Shown here in pieces: positions 1-10,947 of a stretch of 64,000 nucleotides of DNA. The position numbers were made by a program, and so were the translations under genes. The notes beneath the pieces are model-generated. The model had not been told where the DNA came from. It saw only the letters and a program-made list of their open reading frames with translations, and searched no databases. How positions within the stretch are numbered: the first letter of the stretch is position 1; each line of letters starts with the position of its first letter. The stretch is from Usnea hakonensis (Eukaryota > Ascomycota > Lecanoromycetes > Lecanorales > Parmeliaceae), in the NCBI GenBank assembly GCA_013423325.1, contig BLJB01000020.1, positions 62,001 to 126,000 of the forward strand, in the 5' to 3' direction.

Positions 1-3000
1 TACATTGCTCCTTTGAAGGCTTTAGTCCAGGAACAAGTCGGGAATTTTGGTAAAAGATTAGAGCCATACGGTGTAAAGGTCTCTGAGCTTACCGGTGATC
101 GACAACTCACCAAGCAGCAGATTGCTGACACCCAAATTATTGTCACAACGCCAGAGAAGTGGGATGTCATTACCCGAAAGGCGACGGATATGAGCTATAC
201 CAACCTTGTTAGACTTATCATCATCGACGAAATCCATCTTTTGCATGACGACCGAGGCCCCGTACTCGAAAGTATAGTCAGTAGAACTATTCGAAAGATT
301 GAACAAACTGGAGACCCGGTCCGGCTGGTAGGCTTAAGTGCAACCCTTCCGAATTATCGAGATGTGGCAAGTTTCTTGCGCGTTGATCCCATACACGGTC
401 TTTTCCATTTTGATGGGTCCTACAGACCATGTCCTCTGCGTCAAGAATTCATTGGAGTCACTGATAAGAAGGCAATCAAGCAGCTCAAGACAATGAACGA
501 CGTTTGTTATACAAAAGTCATGGAACAGGTTGGCCAGAACAAGCAACAGTTGTTGATTTTCGTACACTCACGGAAAGAAACAGCGAAGACTGCTAGATAC
601 ATCAAAGACAAAGCCCTAGAGATGGAGACCATAGGGCAGATCCTTCGAAGCGACGCAGCAAGTCGAGAGATACTCGAGGAAGAATCCGGTCAGGTAATGG
701 ACAGGGACTTGAAAGAATTGATGCCTTACGGATTTGGCATCCATCACGCGGGTATGAGTCGCTCTGATCGGAGCTCCGTCGAAGACCTTTTCGCCGATGG
801 TTCGCTTCAAGTTCTTGTCTGTACAGCAACGTTGGCTTGGGGTGTCAATCTTCCGGCTCATACTGTCATTATCAAAGGCACTCAAATCTACTCTCCCGAG
901 AAGGGGAGCTGGGTAGAATTAAGCCCTCAGGATGTTTTGCAAATGCTTGGTCGTGCAGGCCGGCCTCAGTATGATACTTTTGGAGAGGGTATCATAATTA
1001 CAACCCAGAGTGAAATGCAGTACTATCTGTCGCTCATGAACCAGCAACTTCCGATTGAGAGCCAATTCATCAGTAAGTTGGCGGATAATCTTAATGCAGA
1101 GGTAGTCCTCGGCAACGTCAGGACCCGAGATGAAGCCGTCGAGTGGCTGGGCTATACCTATCTTTTCGTGCGGATGTTGCGCTCACCTGGTCTATACAGC
1201 GTAGGTGCCGAGTATGAAGAAGACAATGCGCTTGAGCAAAAACGTGTTGACCTCATACACTCAGCGGCCACGGTCTTAGAAAGGTCCAGCCTCGTCAGGT
1301 ACGACAAGAAAAGTGGCAAGCTCCAACCCACAGAACTTGGACGGATCGCCTCGCACTACTATATCACCCATACCTCGATGCTGACATACAATCATCATAT
1401 CCAGCCGATGATTACTCCGATCGAACTTTTCAGAATCTTCGCGCTTAGTGATGAGTTTAAGTATATCCCAGTCAGGCAAGACGAGAAGCTTGAGCTTGCA
1501 AAGCTTCTGGGTAGGGTCCCGATTCCGGTCAAAGAAAGCATCGAGGAGCCGCATGCGAAGATCAACGTTTTGTTGCAGGCTTTCATCTCACGACTGAAGC
1601 TGGAAGGCCTTGCTCTGATGGCAGACCTGGTGTACGTTACCCAGTCCGCAGGTCGAATCCTTCGAGCTGTCTTCGAGATCTGCCTAAAGAAGGGTTGGTC
1701 ATCTGTAGCGAAGACTGCTCTAGATCTGTGCAAAATGGCTGAGAAACGGATGTGGCCAACAATGACACCTCTTCGACAATTTCCAACATGCCCACGAGAG
1801 ATTATACAGAAATCAGAAAAGATTGACGTGCCATGGGCAGCGTACTTTGACCTCGACCCTCCACGCATGGGCGAGCTTCTTGGAATGACCAAGTCTGGCA
1901 AAACGGTGTGCAGCCTTGTCCAAAAGTTCCCCCGATTGGAAGTCCAGGCGCAAGTTCAGCCTGTGACGAGGTCCATGCTCCGGATCGAGCTTACGATTAC
2001 GCCTAAATTCGAATGGGACGAAGCTGTGCATGGGACCGCAGAGAATTTTTGGATTCTGGTCGAAGACTGCGATGGCGAGGAAATACTGTTCCACGACCAG
2101 TTCCTCTTGCGGAAGGACTACGCACAGTCGGAGATGAGCGAGCACCTTGTGGAGTTCACTGTTCCCATCACCGAGCCAATGCCGCCCAATTATTTCATTG
2201 CCGTGCTGTCGGATCGGTGGTTGCAATCAGAAACAAAGCTTGCTGTGTCTTTCGAAAAGCTCGTCCTCCCAGAGAAGTTCCCTGCACATACGCCACTACT
2301 TGATTTACAGCCGTTGCCAGTCGCAGCGCTAAAAAGGGATGACTTTAAAGGACTCTATCCTCATTGGGAGAGATTTGATAAGGTCCAGACCCAAGTATTC
2401 AGCTCACTCTTCACCACGAATGACAGCGTCTTCATTGGCGCACCTACAGGTACCGGTAAGACCGTATGCGCTGAGTTTGCTATACTGCGCCATTGGTCAT
2501 CGCAGAACAAGGGTCGAGCTGTATATATTGCCCCATTTCAAGAGCTCGTCGACCAAAGACTTGCAGACTGGCAAGAAAGGCTCGCAAAGGTTGCGGGCGG
2601 TAAACAGATTGTCAAGCTCACCGGCGAGACCACGGCTGATCTGAAGATCTTGGAAAAGGGCGACCTGATACTAGCCACTCCAACACAATGGGACATACTT
2701 TCTCGCCAATGGCAAAGGCGGAAGAACGTGCAGACTGTGCAGCTATTTATCGCAGACGAGCTCCATATGCTTGGAGGGCAAGGTGGCTTCATCTACGAAA
2801 TCATTGTGTCACGGATGCACTACGTGGCATTGCAGACCGAGAATAATATGCGCCTGGTTGGTCTCAGTGTCCCACTCTCCAATGCTCGGGATTTTGGCGA
2901 ATGGCTTGGGGCCACAAAGCATACCATTTACAACTTCAGCCCGCACGTGCGGCCAGTACCGCTTGAATTACATATCCAATCCTTCACGATACCTCATTTC

Positions 3001-4857
3001 CCCTCATTGATGCTGGCGATGGCCAAGCCAACCTATGCTGCTGTCCTCCAGATGTCTTCGGACAAGCCGGTCATGGTGTTCGTTCCTAGTCGCAAGCAGA
3101 CACGTGCTACTGCTCTTGATCTACTTGCAGCCTGCATAGCCGATGACGACGAGGACAGATTTCTGCACGCGGACATTGATGAAATAGCTCCGCTATTACA
3201 GCGTGTCAACGAAACTGCGCTCGCTGACTCAATATCACATGGTATAGGGTATTTCCATGAGGCCTTGAGTACGAATGACAAGCGCATCGTCTCTCACCTA
3301 TACTCGATTGGGGCGCTTCAGATCATGGTTGCTTCGCGAGATGTCTGCTGGGAGATTGACTGCACTGCTCACCTCGTAATCGTAATGGGTACTCAATTTT
3401 ACGAGGGCCGAGAGCATCGGTATATCGATTATCCTATAAGTGAAATTTTGCAGATGTTCGGCAAGGCTAGCAGACCGCTCGATGACAAGTCGGGTAGAGG
3501 TGTGCTGATGGTACCTGCCACGAAGCGCGAGTACTACAAAAAGTTCTTGAACGAAGCTCTTCCAGTCGAGAGCCATCTTCAAGTCTACATGCATGATGCT
3601 TTTGTGTCAGAGATTAGTACAAAGATCATTGCCTCTACGCAAGACGCTGTCGACTGGGCTACATACACCTACTTCTACCGTCGATTACTGGCTAACCCAA
3701 GCTATTACGGACTGACAGACACCTCGCATGAAGGTCTGAGTACACATCTGTCGGAATTGGTCGAAAATACCCTCAAGGATTTGTCAGAAGCCAAGATTAT
3801 AGAGCTGGACGAGGAAGACGACACCGTCACTCCACAGAATGCTGCCATGATCGCCGCCTATTATAATATCTCGTTTATCACTATGCAAACTTTCCTACTT
3901 TCATTGACAGGCCGTACCAAGCTCAAGGGCATCCTGGAGATAGTCACATCCGCTACAGAGTTCGAGTCAATTCAGATACGACGGCACGAGGAACATATCT
4001 TGCGTCGTATCTACGACCGCATTCCTGTCAAAATGGCCCAGCCAGCGTACGAATCCCCCCACTTCAAGGCATTTGTCCTGCTCCAAGCGCATTTCTCCCG
4101 CTTGCAGTTGCCAGTCGATCTCGCAAAAGACCAAGAGATTATACTATCCAAAGTACTGAACCTCCTCAGTGGCTGCGTGGACGTCCTTTCCTCAGGCGGC
4201 CATCTCAATGCTATGAGCGCCATGGAGATGTCACAAATGGTGGTGCAAGCCATGTGGGATCGTGACAGCCCTCTGAAACAGATTCCCCATTTCTCGCCCG
4301 AAGTCATCAAGGCGGCCAATGACTCCGGCGCTAAGGACATCTTTGAGTTCATGGACCTGATGGACCCGTCGGAGAATAAGGACTATGAGAAGATGGTCAA
4401 GCGACTCGGCCTCGATAACAAGCAGCTTGCTCAAGCCGCGGCTTTTACGAATAATAAGTATCCGAATGTGGAGATAGAGTTTGAAGTTGGAGACCCAGAT
4501 GATATCGCAACCAACTCTAACGCTCAACTCAAAGTCGTGATTACAAGAGAGGTCGATGAGGACGAGGAACCTGATACGACCGTGCACGCGCCGTTCTATC
4601 CACAGAAAAAGATGGAGAATTGGTGGTTAGTGATTGGGGATGAAAGCTCGAAGAATCTGCTTGCGATCAAGAGAGTGACTATTGGGAAAAAGATGGAGAC
4701 CAAACTGGAGTTTGTGCCTACAAAGGTGGGGGAGCAAGAGTTGACGCTTTATTTGATGAGTGATAGCTATGTTGGTGTGGATCAAGACCCGTCATTCAAG
4801 ATTACTGCCGCCGAGGGAATGGAGGAAGATGAGGATGAGGAAGAAGAGGAGGAGTGA
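1..4857 (+). CDS. BRR2: Pre-mRNA-splicing helicase BRR2, 5' truncated by window edge
   Basis: U5 snRNP Ski2-like RNA helicase that unwinds U4/U6 during spliceosome activation in the nucleus. The frame is open from base 1 (it begins YIAPLKAL, motif Ia), so about 500-600 N-terminal residues and motif I of the first cassette lie outside. Seen: first-cassette motif II DEIH at nt 226-237, LSATLPNY (motif III), QMLGRAGRPQ (motif VI), a Sec63 unit, then a second cassette with Walker A GAPTGTGKT near nt 2437-2463, ADELHML in place of DExH, LSVPLSN in place of SAT and QMFGKASRP in place of QMxGRAGRP, then a second Sec63 unit and an acidic tail. DEIHLLHDDRGPVLESIVSRT-type wording and a degenerate second cassette fit BRR2 better than the paralogue SLH1/ASCC3. 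The 3' 4.8 kb contain no intron. Stop TGA at 4855-4857. Confidence 0.95.
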   Translation, partial: YIAPLKALVQEQVGNFGKRLEPYGVKVSELTGDRQLTKQQIADTQIIVTTPEKWDVITRKATDMSYTNLVRLIIIDEIHLLHDDRGPVLESIVSRTIRKIEQTGDPVRLVGLSATLPNYRDVASFLRVDPIHGLFHFDGSYRPCPLRQEFIGVTDKKAIKQLKTMNDVCYTKVMEQVGQNKQQLLIFVHSRKETAKTARYIKDKALEMETIGQILRSDAASREILEEESGQVMDRDLKELMPYGFGIHHAGMSRSDRSSVEDLFADGSLQVLVCTATLAWGVNLPAHTVIIKGTQIYSPEKGSWVELSPQDVLQMLGRAGRPQYDTFGEGIIITTQSEMQYYLSLMNQQLPIESQFISKLADNLNAEVVLGNVRTRDEAVEWLGYTYLFVRMLRSPGLYSVGAEYEEDNALEQKRVDLIHSAATVLERSSLVRYDKKSGKLQPTELGRIASHYYITHTSMLTYNHHIQPMITPIELFRIFALSDEFKYIPVRQDEKLELAKLLGRVPIPVKESIEEPHAKINVLLQAFISRLKLEGLALMADLVYVTQSAGRILRAVFEICLKKGWSSVAKTALDLCKMAEKRMWPTMTPLRQFPTCPREIIQKSEKIDVPWAAYFDLDPPRMGELLGMTKSGKTVCSLVQKFPRLEVQAQVQPVTRSMLRIELTITPKFEWDEAVHGTAENFWILVEDCDGEEILFHDQFLLRKDYAQSEMSEHLVEFTVPITEPMPPNYFIAVLSDRWLQSETKLAVSFEKLVLPEKFPAHTPLLDLQPLPVAALKRDDFKGLYPHWERFDKVQTQVFSSLFTTNDSVFIGAPTGTGKTVCAEFAILRHWSSQNKGRAVYIAPFQELVDQRLADWQERLAKVAGGKQIVKLTGETTADLKILEKGDLILATPTQWDILSRQWQRRKNVQTVQLFIADELHMLGGQGGFIYEIIVSRMHYVALQTENNMRLVGLSVPLSNARDFGEWLGATKHTIYNFSPHVRPVPLELHIQSFTIPHFPSLMLAMAKPTYAAVLQMSSDKPVMVFVPSRKQTRATALDLLAACIADDDEDRFLHADIDEIAPLLQRVNETALADSISHGIGYFHEALSTNDKRIVSHLYSIGALQIMVASRDVCWEIDCTAHLVIVMGTQFYEGREHRYIDYPISEILQMFGKASRPLDDKSGRGVLMVPATKREYYKKFLNEALPVESHLQVYMHDAFVSEISTKIIASTQDAVDWATYTYFYRRLLANPSYYGLTDTSHEGLSTHLSELVENTLKDLSEAKIIELDEEDDTVTPQNAAMIAAYYNISFITMQTFLLSLTGRTKLKGILEIVTSATEFESIQIRRHEEHILRRIYDRIPVKMAQPAYESPHFKAFVLLQAHFSRLQLPVDLAKDQEIILSKVLNLLSGCVDVLSSGGHLNAMSAMEMSQMVVQAMWDRDSPLKQIPHFSPEVIKAANDSGAKDIFEFMDLMDPSENKDYEKMVKRLGLDNKQLAQAAAFTNNKYPNVEIEFEVGDPDDIATNSNAQLKVVITREVDEDEEPDTTVHAPFYPQKKMENWWLVIGDESSKNLLAIKRVTIGKKMETKLEFVPTKVGEQELTLYLMSDSYVGVDQDPSFKITAAEGMEEDEDEEEEEE

Positions 4858-6150
4858 GATAGACGTTGCTGGGTAGAGGTCAAGTCTGTATTTTAGTTGC
4901 CATAGCAAAGCCTAAGAATGATACCCTGGACCAATTGTGCATGGTGGTAAAGGCTTCTAATTTCGATGTGAGAAGGCGTTGGAATACATCTCTGGAGGTC
5001 AATCAGGTCTGATGACTCTTATTACTCGAATGCTAGTGAAGATGACAGCAGTGGCCAGGACCTTTACTGGCTCTCTTACTTACGTGTCAGTGCTCTCTGT
5101 TCGAAGCTTTCACAACGGAACAGTAATTCATAAAAAGACGCCAGAAACCGCGGGTGCTTTGCAACCCCAAACCCATCAAAAGAGCGTAAATATGCATGCA
5201 TCGCTTCTCTGGTCCACGAAAAAGATGGCCCCTCTCTCCTAAAGCAATCGCATGTAAGGCAGGCATGGATTGATCTAACATGATGAGGGAAGAGCAGATC
5301 CGGATTGCCACGCTTTGGCTTTATATCCCTTCTTCAAGTTGGAAGACTTCCGGGTCACAAGTCACTCGCTTGGCGTCGAATGGTATGTTAGCGGTCTGCT
5401 GCTGGAAAGAACCTTCCAGCCACAATCAGTTCTTTGATAGACTGGGCAACCAACGGTGAGACCCAACTCCGTGCTGAGCACAACAATGGCTGTCAGACAA
5501 AGCGCTACTGTGGCGCCGCGAATAATTTTGATGGGTTGTGGGCAGGGTCGTGGATGCGCCAGGAGGGGCCTTTGAGGGTTCTAGCCAGCGGGGAGTAACA
5601 ATGGCAAGACAAAGTGGTCTCATGAGCCTGACCGGATTTAGCACATCCAGATTGAAGGATACCGATGTTACTCACCGAACCTCATTGTTCTCCATGAAAA
5701 CAAATGATTGGCAGTTTCCCTGAGCTTCGTGATATCGGTGAGTCTTGACTTCATCTCATCTGAGACATCAAGAACAAAGACCAAGGACGGGCGACGCTAG
5801 AACGTTGTTCTTTCAACAGATTAGAATAGCAACAACAAGAATTTTCGTCATCAGGAGAGAAGATGATAAAGCATCTATCTATGAATGAGAGAGGGCTAGC
5901 TCATTTTAAGACAACAAAAGCGCTCGCCTTACCATAACACAAGAAAGTGCGAAGTCACATCTTGTTTCGACATTCTGATTCCAACCTCCATTTGCATTAA
6001 AACCGAACGAAACATATCAGTCTTCTCAGCATAGAACACAGACGACTACTGAGCCTGGAAAGCAATCAGGTATTGCTTTCTCTCAGAAGTGAAATTCAAT
6101 TTTCACAAAAGAAAAAAAATTGGAAAGCCGCTTTCGCTGCTCTAACCGCC
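4858..6150. other. Gene-free stretch between BRR2 and a small gene
   Basis: About 1.3 kb downstream of BRR2. The open frames here are short, lack recognisable motifs and show no coherent splice structure. It presumably holds the BRR2 3' UTR and the promoter of the small gene at 6151. Nothing else seen. Confidence 0.5.
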
Positions 6151-6729
6151 ATGGATTCAAGCCGTGTCCCACCTACACCGTCGAGGTCTAGTTTCTGTGG
6201 TGCTCCAACCACTCAGCGCCGTGAATCCAAGACTCCCATCCACAAGCGGCGCTTTGCCCATCTTCTGCACCAACTATGTCCTCTCCTCAGTATAGAGACG
6301 GGTCTTCCACACCCGGCTTTTCCCCCAACTGTACTTCACTACCACCTCTTGACCGAAGAGCAGCTCGACTCCCTCGCCCATTTCTACCACCAGCGTACGC
6401 CAGGTCTATATAGTCTCGGGTACCCCATGCCCGTCGTCGCCAGATGGTGGGCGCCAAACGACCAGGAATTGGAGGAAGGAGAAATCGACGAAATGGAAGA
6501 CATACGTAGGATAATGGAACTCGCAGAGCAGAAGGAGGACAAGAAAACTGCGAGCGTCGAAGATAAGCGGAGGCGCTTTGGGAGATTTTTGGGCCTGAGA
6601 AATTGCGAATCGAGTAAAGGAGAGGGGGAAATGAGAGCTGAGATGGAGGAATACATTGCAAGGGAAATGGCAAGGAGGGAGCATAGAGATCGTGAATTGG
6701 AAAGTTGGCGGTCGAAGGGATACTGGTAG
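6151..6729 (+). CDS. Small conserved-looking hypothetical protein with an EEGEIDE acidic motif
   Basis: Single-exon frame of 192 residues from the first ATG (6151); the frame is open further upstream but without an ATG. Residues 1-40 are Ser/Pro/Arg-rich. A central ordered-looking part follows (leucine/histidine-rich, with an LTEEQLDSLAHFYHQ helix, then a Tyr-Pro-rich turn and RWWAPNDQE). The tail is charged and helical, with ELEEGEIDEMED and many Lys/Arg/Glu. I do not recognise the family and assign no function. The regular codon use and the compact start argue that it is a real gene. It lies in the same orientation as its neighbours, about 0.5 kb before the DPP-V peptidase gene. Confidence 0.6.
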   Translation: MDSSRVPPTPSRSSFCGAPTTQRRESKTPIHKRRFAHLLHQLCPLLSIETGLPHPAFPPTVLHYHLLTEEQLDSLAHFYHQRTPGLYSLGYPMPVVARWWAPNDQELEEGEIDEMEDIRRIMELAEQKEDKKTASVEDKRRRFGRFLGLRNCESSKGEGEMRAEMEEYIAREMARREHRDRELESWRSKGYW

Positions 6730-7264
6730 TAATTGAGGCTTTTTGGCGAAAGAAAGCAGCTGGATAATCATTTGGACTTTGCACTGGCGGAAACACGGCG
6801 TCACGAGGTGAAGGCCAATGTGTTCGCAGCTTGAAGGAAGACATTCTGCTTGGATCGGCATGGCATGCATACCAGAATCATTGGAGTTTCTTTGGGGGCT
6901 TGGAAAGTACTGATACTGACACATAAGCATACACTGGATAGACGAAGGCGACCTTGGTATTCGTATTCCTAATAATCTTCATCATTTGGAGTCAACATAA
7001 TCGAGCTAGATGTGATGCTCATTTGTCGCAAGTAGAGTCTTTTAGATTGTCGAGAAAGAGAGCATCAACGGTGGTGACGGCATAGCTTCCACGCTACCAA
7101 GAAGAATCTCTCACCATTACACCCCCAAACCCTTCACAATTAACAAGTAAGATACAAACTTCGACTGTACAGATTATCACACCGTTTTCTCCCATTAAAT
7201 TGGTGAAAAGGAGAAGCTCCGGGCAGCTACCAGGCTGAAGATTGAGTGGACGACCTCAATTGCC
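6730..7264. promoter_or_regulatory. Intergenic region upstream of the DPP-V-type peptidase gene
   Basis: 535 bp with no supportable gene. It must contain the 3' end of the small gene and the promoter and 5' UTR of the peptidase gene; no specific element was identified. Confidence 0.4.
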
Positions 7265-10028
7265 ATGACGCCAGTTGTGCCAGCACGCACCGTTGCGCTC
7301 TCCTTGTTATCTCTTGCATGTCTCGCCACCTTCCTCTACTTCACCATCCTACCTCAGGGCCCACAACTACTTTGGGAGCCGGAAACTTCAGGATACTCCA
7401 GATCAATGTCCGAAATGACAATGGCAGAGAAGTTCACGCCCGAAGTTTTGCTCTCAGCGCCCAGACGAAGTCCTGCATCTCCAAACAGCGCTGGCACATT
7501 AGCTGTGTATACTGTTTCCACCTACTCGTTCGAGTCACATAAAAAGATCTCGGAGATCAAGGTGTTGGACATCAGCAGCGGAACCGATTCACTCGTTACT
7601 AATGCTGAGGGCGCGAGCGAGCCGAATTGGCTGGGGACTGGTAACGAGCTCTTGTGGCTAGAACCGGGAGAAAAAGGGCAAACTCAATTGGTAGTGGGGA
7701 ATGCGGACGAGGTTGGAACGACCTATATCGCGGGCTCTGTGCCAGCAGCGATATCAGACGTGAAGCTCAAGGTCTTGGATGCGAGCCGCATTTCCATTGT
7801 GTTCTCGGCAAAAGCGAACCCTGATGGTTCATTGTATGAAAAAGAAGACGAGCCCAAGAAGTTCTCTACAGGAATGCTATACGAGTCTATAATGGTACGC
7901 CATTGGGATCATTATGTGCAGCCGCAGCGAAATGCTTTGTGGCATGGGATTCTACTGAGACAGAAACCGCATATTACGGGAGTAACGAGTGAGTACAGTC
8001 TGGGAAAGCTTACGAATGTCCTGAGCGGATCAGGTTTAGAGAGTCCGATACCACCTTTTGGGGGCAAGGATCATTTCGACGTTAGTGTCAAAGGCATCGG
8101 CTTTGTGGCCAAGGATCCTGGATTGAATCCAGCCACAAATACCAAATGCAATTTCTATTATATCCCTATTGATAGTTCTGGGGAAAAACTGGAGTATTCG
8201 GAACCAAGGAAATATGGAATGGATGGCATTGAAGGTGCCAGCTCTTCGCCAGTACTGTCGCCAGACGGTAACAAGACTGCATTCCTTCAGATGAAGGAGA
8301 ATGGATATGAATCCGACAAGAATAGGATTCTCCTCTCTGATCTTACAACTCCATCTACGACTATCGAAATCTTCGCGTCAAGCGATGGCAAGGGATCGTG
8401 GGACAAAAGTCCCAGCTCTGTCGCATGGAGCAGCGATGGCAAGGCCTTGCTCTTGCTTGCAGAGGACATTGGCACTTCTCGATTATTCAAGCTAGATGTT
8501 CCAGTCCATGAACAAGACAATTTCGAATTACCGATGCCTTTGACGCCTCAGGCCGGGCATATGTACGTATCTTCGAAATGCATATTCCCTGTTTCTCAAA
8601 CTTCTTGAGCATGGAGACATGTCTTGAGAGCCCTTACTATGGGGACATCTACTGAGGCCCAACGTATCACAAGGCAATGCTGACTCTGAAATCACGATTT
8701 AGTGACGACGTTCAAACTCTCGGAACCGACCCATCGCACCTATTCGTTTCGAGCTCGAACCTGGTAGACAATAGCTTCTACTCGAAATTGGATACTACTG
8801 GCTCAGCTGAAGCAAAGGTGATCTCTTCTAATTCTCGAAACGGCTCCTTCTTCGGCCTTTCCCAGAACCAGGTTTCGGAGATCTGGTTCCAAGGCGCCGA
8901 CGAAAAAGTCCACGCTTGGGTAATGAAGCCTTCAAACTTTAGCTCCACTCAGAAGTATCCTCTAGCCTACTTGATCCATGGTGGACCTCAAGGTAAACCT
9001 CCGATGATCGTCTGCGAAAAGTCAATTAACTTTGAAGTGAAATTGCTGACTGCGAATTGCGCGTAGGTGCTTGGACCGATCAGTGGAGCACTCGTTGGAA
9101 CCCAGCAGTGTTCGCGGAACAGGGATGTATGTATTTTCAAAGTTCATGCTTCTTCATTCGAAACACGTTTTTGCTTCAAATCTATATCGAGAGCATCTGC
9201 TCTGTGGAAAATGTTATAGCACGATATTCATCATTTCAGAAGCCGAAAATGACTCCAATATCTTGATGCAGATGTCGTGGTAGCCCCCAATCCAACCGGC
9301 AGCACCGGCTACGGCCAGCCTTTCACGGATGCGATTAAAGAGTCTTGGGGTGGTCTTCCATATCAAGATCTAGTCAATGGATTTGCGTACATCAAAGAAA
9401 GCATGGACTACGTAGACACGGACCGTGCTGTTGCACTTGGAGCAAGCTATGGTGGCTACATGATGAATTGGATGCAAGGCCATCCGTTGGGAAAAGAATT
9501 CAAAGGTATGCCATCTCCCCGAGCTAGTGTATCTGCAAGGGCTATCTGCTAATGTCCGCTATGAAAAGCACTCGTCTGCCACGACGGCGTGTTCAGCATA
9601 ACAAATCAGTTAGCTTCGGACGAACAATATTTCCCAAACCATGATCTCGGTGGCCCGTACTTTACAGCATATCAAGACGAATGGGAGAAATGGAACCCTG
9701 CGCGCTTCACTGCGAATTGGTCGACGCCAATGTTCGTCATTCACAACGAACTGGATTATCGACTCCCGATAAGCGAGGGCCTAGCAGCGTTCAATGTGTT
9801 GCAGGAAAAGGGCATCAAGAGCAAATTTCTGACGTTTCCTGACGAGTAATGACCGCCTTGACTTCTGTCTGCCCAAGAGATTGCTGACGAGAGCGCAGAA
9901 ATCACTGGGTCCTCAAAGAAGAAAATAGCTTACAGTGGCATCTCGAGGTCATCAATTGGATAAACTTATTTGTAGGGCTACCTCCATATGAAAGCGAAAA
10001 AGCACAGAGACTAGATGTCCAGAATTAG
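7265..10028 (+). CDS. DPP5: Dipeptidyl-peptidase V-type S9 serine peptidase, membrane-anchored or secreted
   Basis: Prolyl-oligopeptidase-family (S9C) enzyme that removes dipeptides from peptide N-termini outside the cell or in the secretory/vacuolar route. Six exons: 7265-8562, 8703-8992, 9067-9126, 9272-9505, 9569-9845 and 9899-10028, giving 762 residues. Seen: a hydrophobic segment at about residues 8-28 (signal anchor or uncleaved signal peptide), then FTPEVLLSAPRR, the typical start of mature DPP-V. A propeller region follows, then the alpha/beta-hydrolase part with HGGPQG oxyanion region, GASYGGY (nucleophile Ser608), NELDYR (Asp690) and PDENHW (His722). All five joins keep the frame and rebuild family motifs such as NPTGSTGYGQ. 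The length is somewhat above secreted DPP-V (about 720) because of the N-terminal segment. The close relative DPP-IV is less likely given the S9C-like propeller sequence. Confidence 0.9.
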
Positions 10029-10947
10029 GCAAGGCCGCTGTCCCTTTTTACCACCGTTCACACGTCCAACGCGAAGCTTGGCCTACTCTCGAAGGAGCCC
10101 GAGGACACTCATGACCACTTTCGCGGAGAAGCCCAGCGACGTTGAATAATCACGCAGAAGGGCGTAGACGGCGGCTCTGGGGTTCAGCTTACCCGGATAA
10201 GATCGTCAAAGGACTCCCCATCCCCCTAGCCTCCAACGGACATTCATTCGAATACTACCCGTCAATATGATCTCTCGGTGCTATACCATCTCCGCGGGAA
10301 TGAAGCCACGTCAATCGGCATGACAATATGCCAGCTACTCCACCACTTGTACCTGCTCGAGTGCTCGGAACCTTCTTGCGTTGCTTGGACCTAGTCAGAC
10401 CGTTGCCCGACCAAGTGCACCTTCAATTGCCTTTTCTAAGCCAGGGTTTGCTCGTCGCCCTCGGATCTGGCTAAAAGGGATCTTGGTACACTCCGTCAAT
10501 ACTTCATCCTTGCGATGCTCTTTGGAGGAAGCCTTCACTTTGTGCCATTACCGTTTTATCTGAGCCTGTCGCTCGGCAAAATTTGAAGAGAGACGGAATG
10601 TCGTTCAGCTATGTGTGCCGTCATGCTCAAGCAAGTAATACGGTGGAAACGCTTTGGTCTTTTAAATTCTTGAGAAACTTTCCCAGACTCAAATGGGGAC
10701 GAGAAGAGTGGATTCTGAGCCATCCGAACCATCAAGGTAAAAGCAGTGAACAAACGGCATAATCAAGACGCGATAGGTTTGGCAATCATGGAGTACGTAT
10801 TATTACATGGGGTATCCACGTATTATTACATGGGGTATCTCCTGGCTAGATCAAATGCTATGTATGACGCTCGTATACTCCTTCAAAACCCTCATGTTAT
10901 ACATTGTAAGAATGGAGATGGAGTGCAAATCCTTCAATCAGCCCACG
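10029..10947. other. Gene-free region between convergent DPP-V and PPR genes
   Basis: About 0.9 kb between two convergent genes. No credible coding frame. It contains a short tandem duplication at 10796-10839. Confidence 0.5.
10796..10839. repeat. Two tandem copies of a 21-bp AT-rich unit
   Basis: The 21-bp unit beginning CGTATTATTACATGG and ending GGTATC occurs at 10796-10816 and again, identically, at 10819-10839 (period 23). A local duplication 3' of the DPP-V and PPR genes; no known function. Confidence 0.8.

Noticed and set aside
1395..1901. Minus-strand 168-residue frame within BRR2
   Set aside because: Antisense to conserved BRR2 coding sequence; no motif of its own.
10381..10563. 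Short plus-strand frame after the DPP-V gene
   Set aside because: 60 residues, no family likeness and no splice partner.
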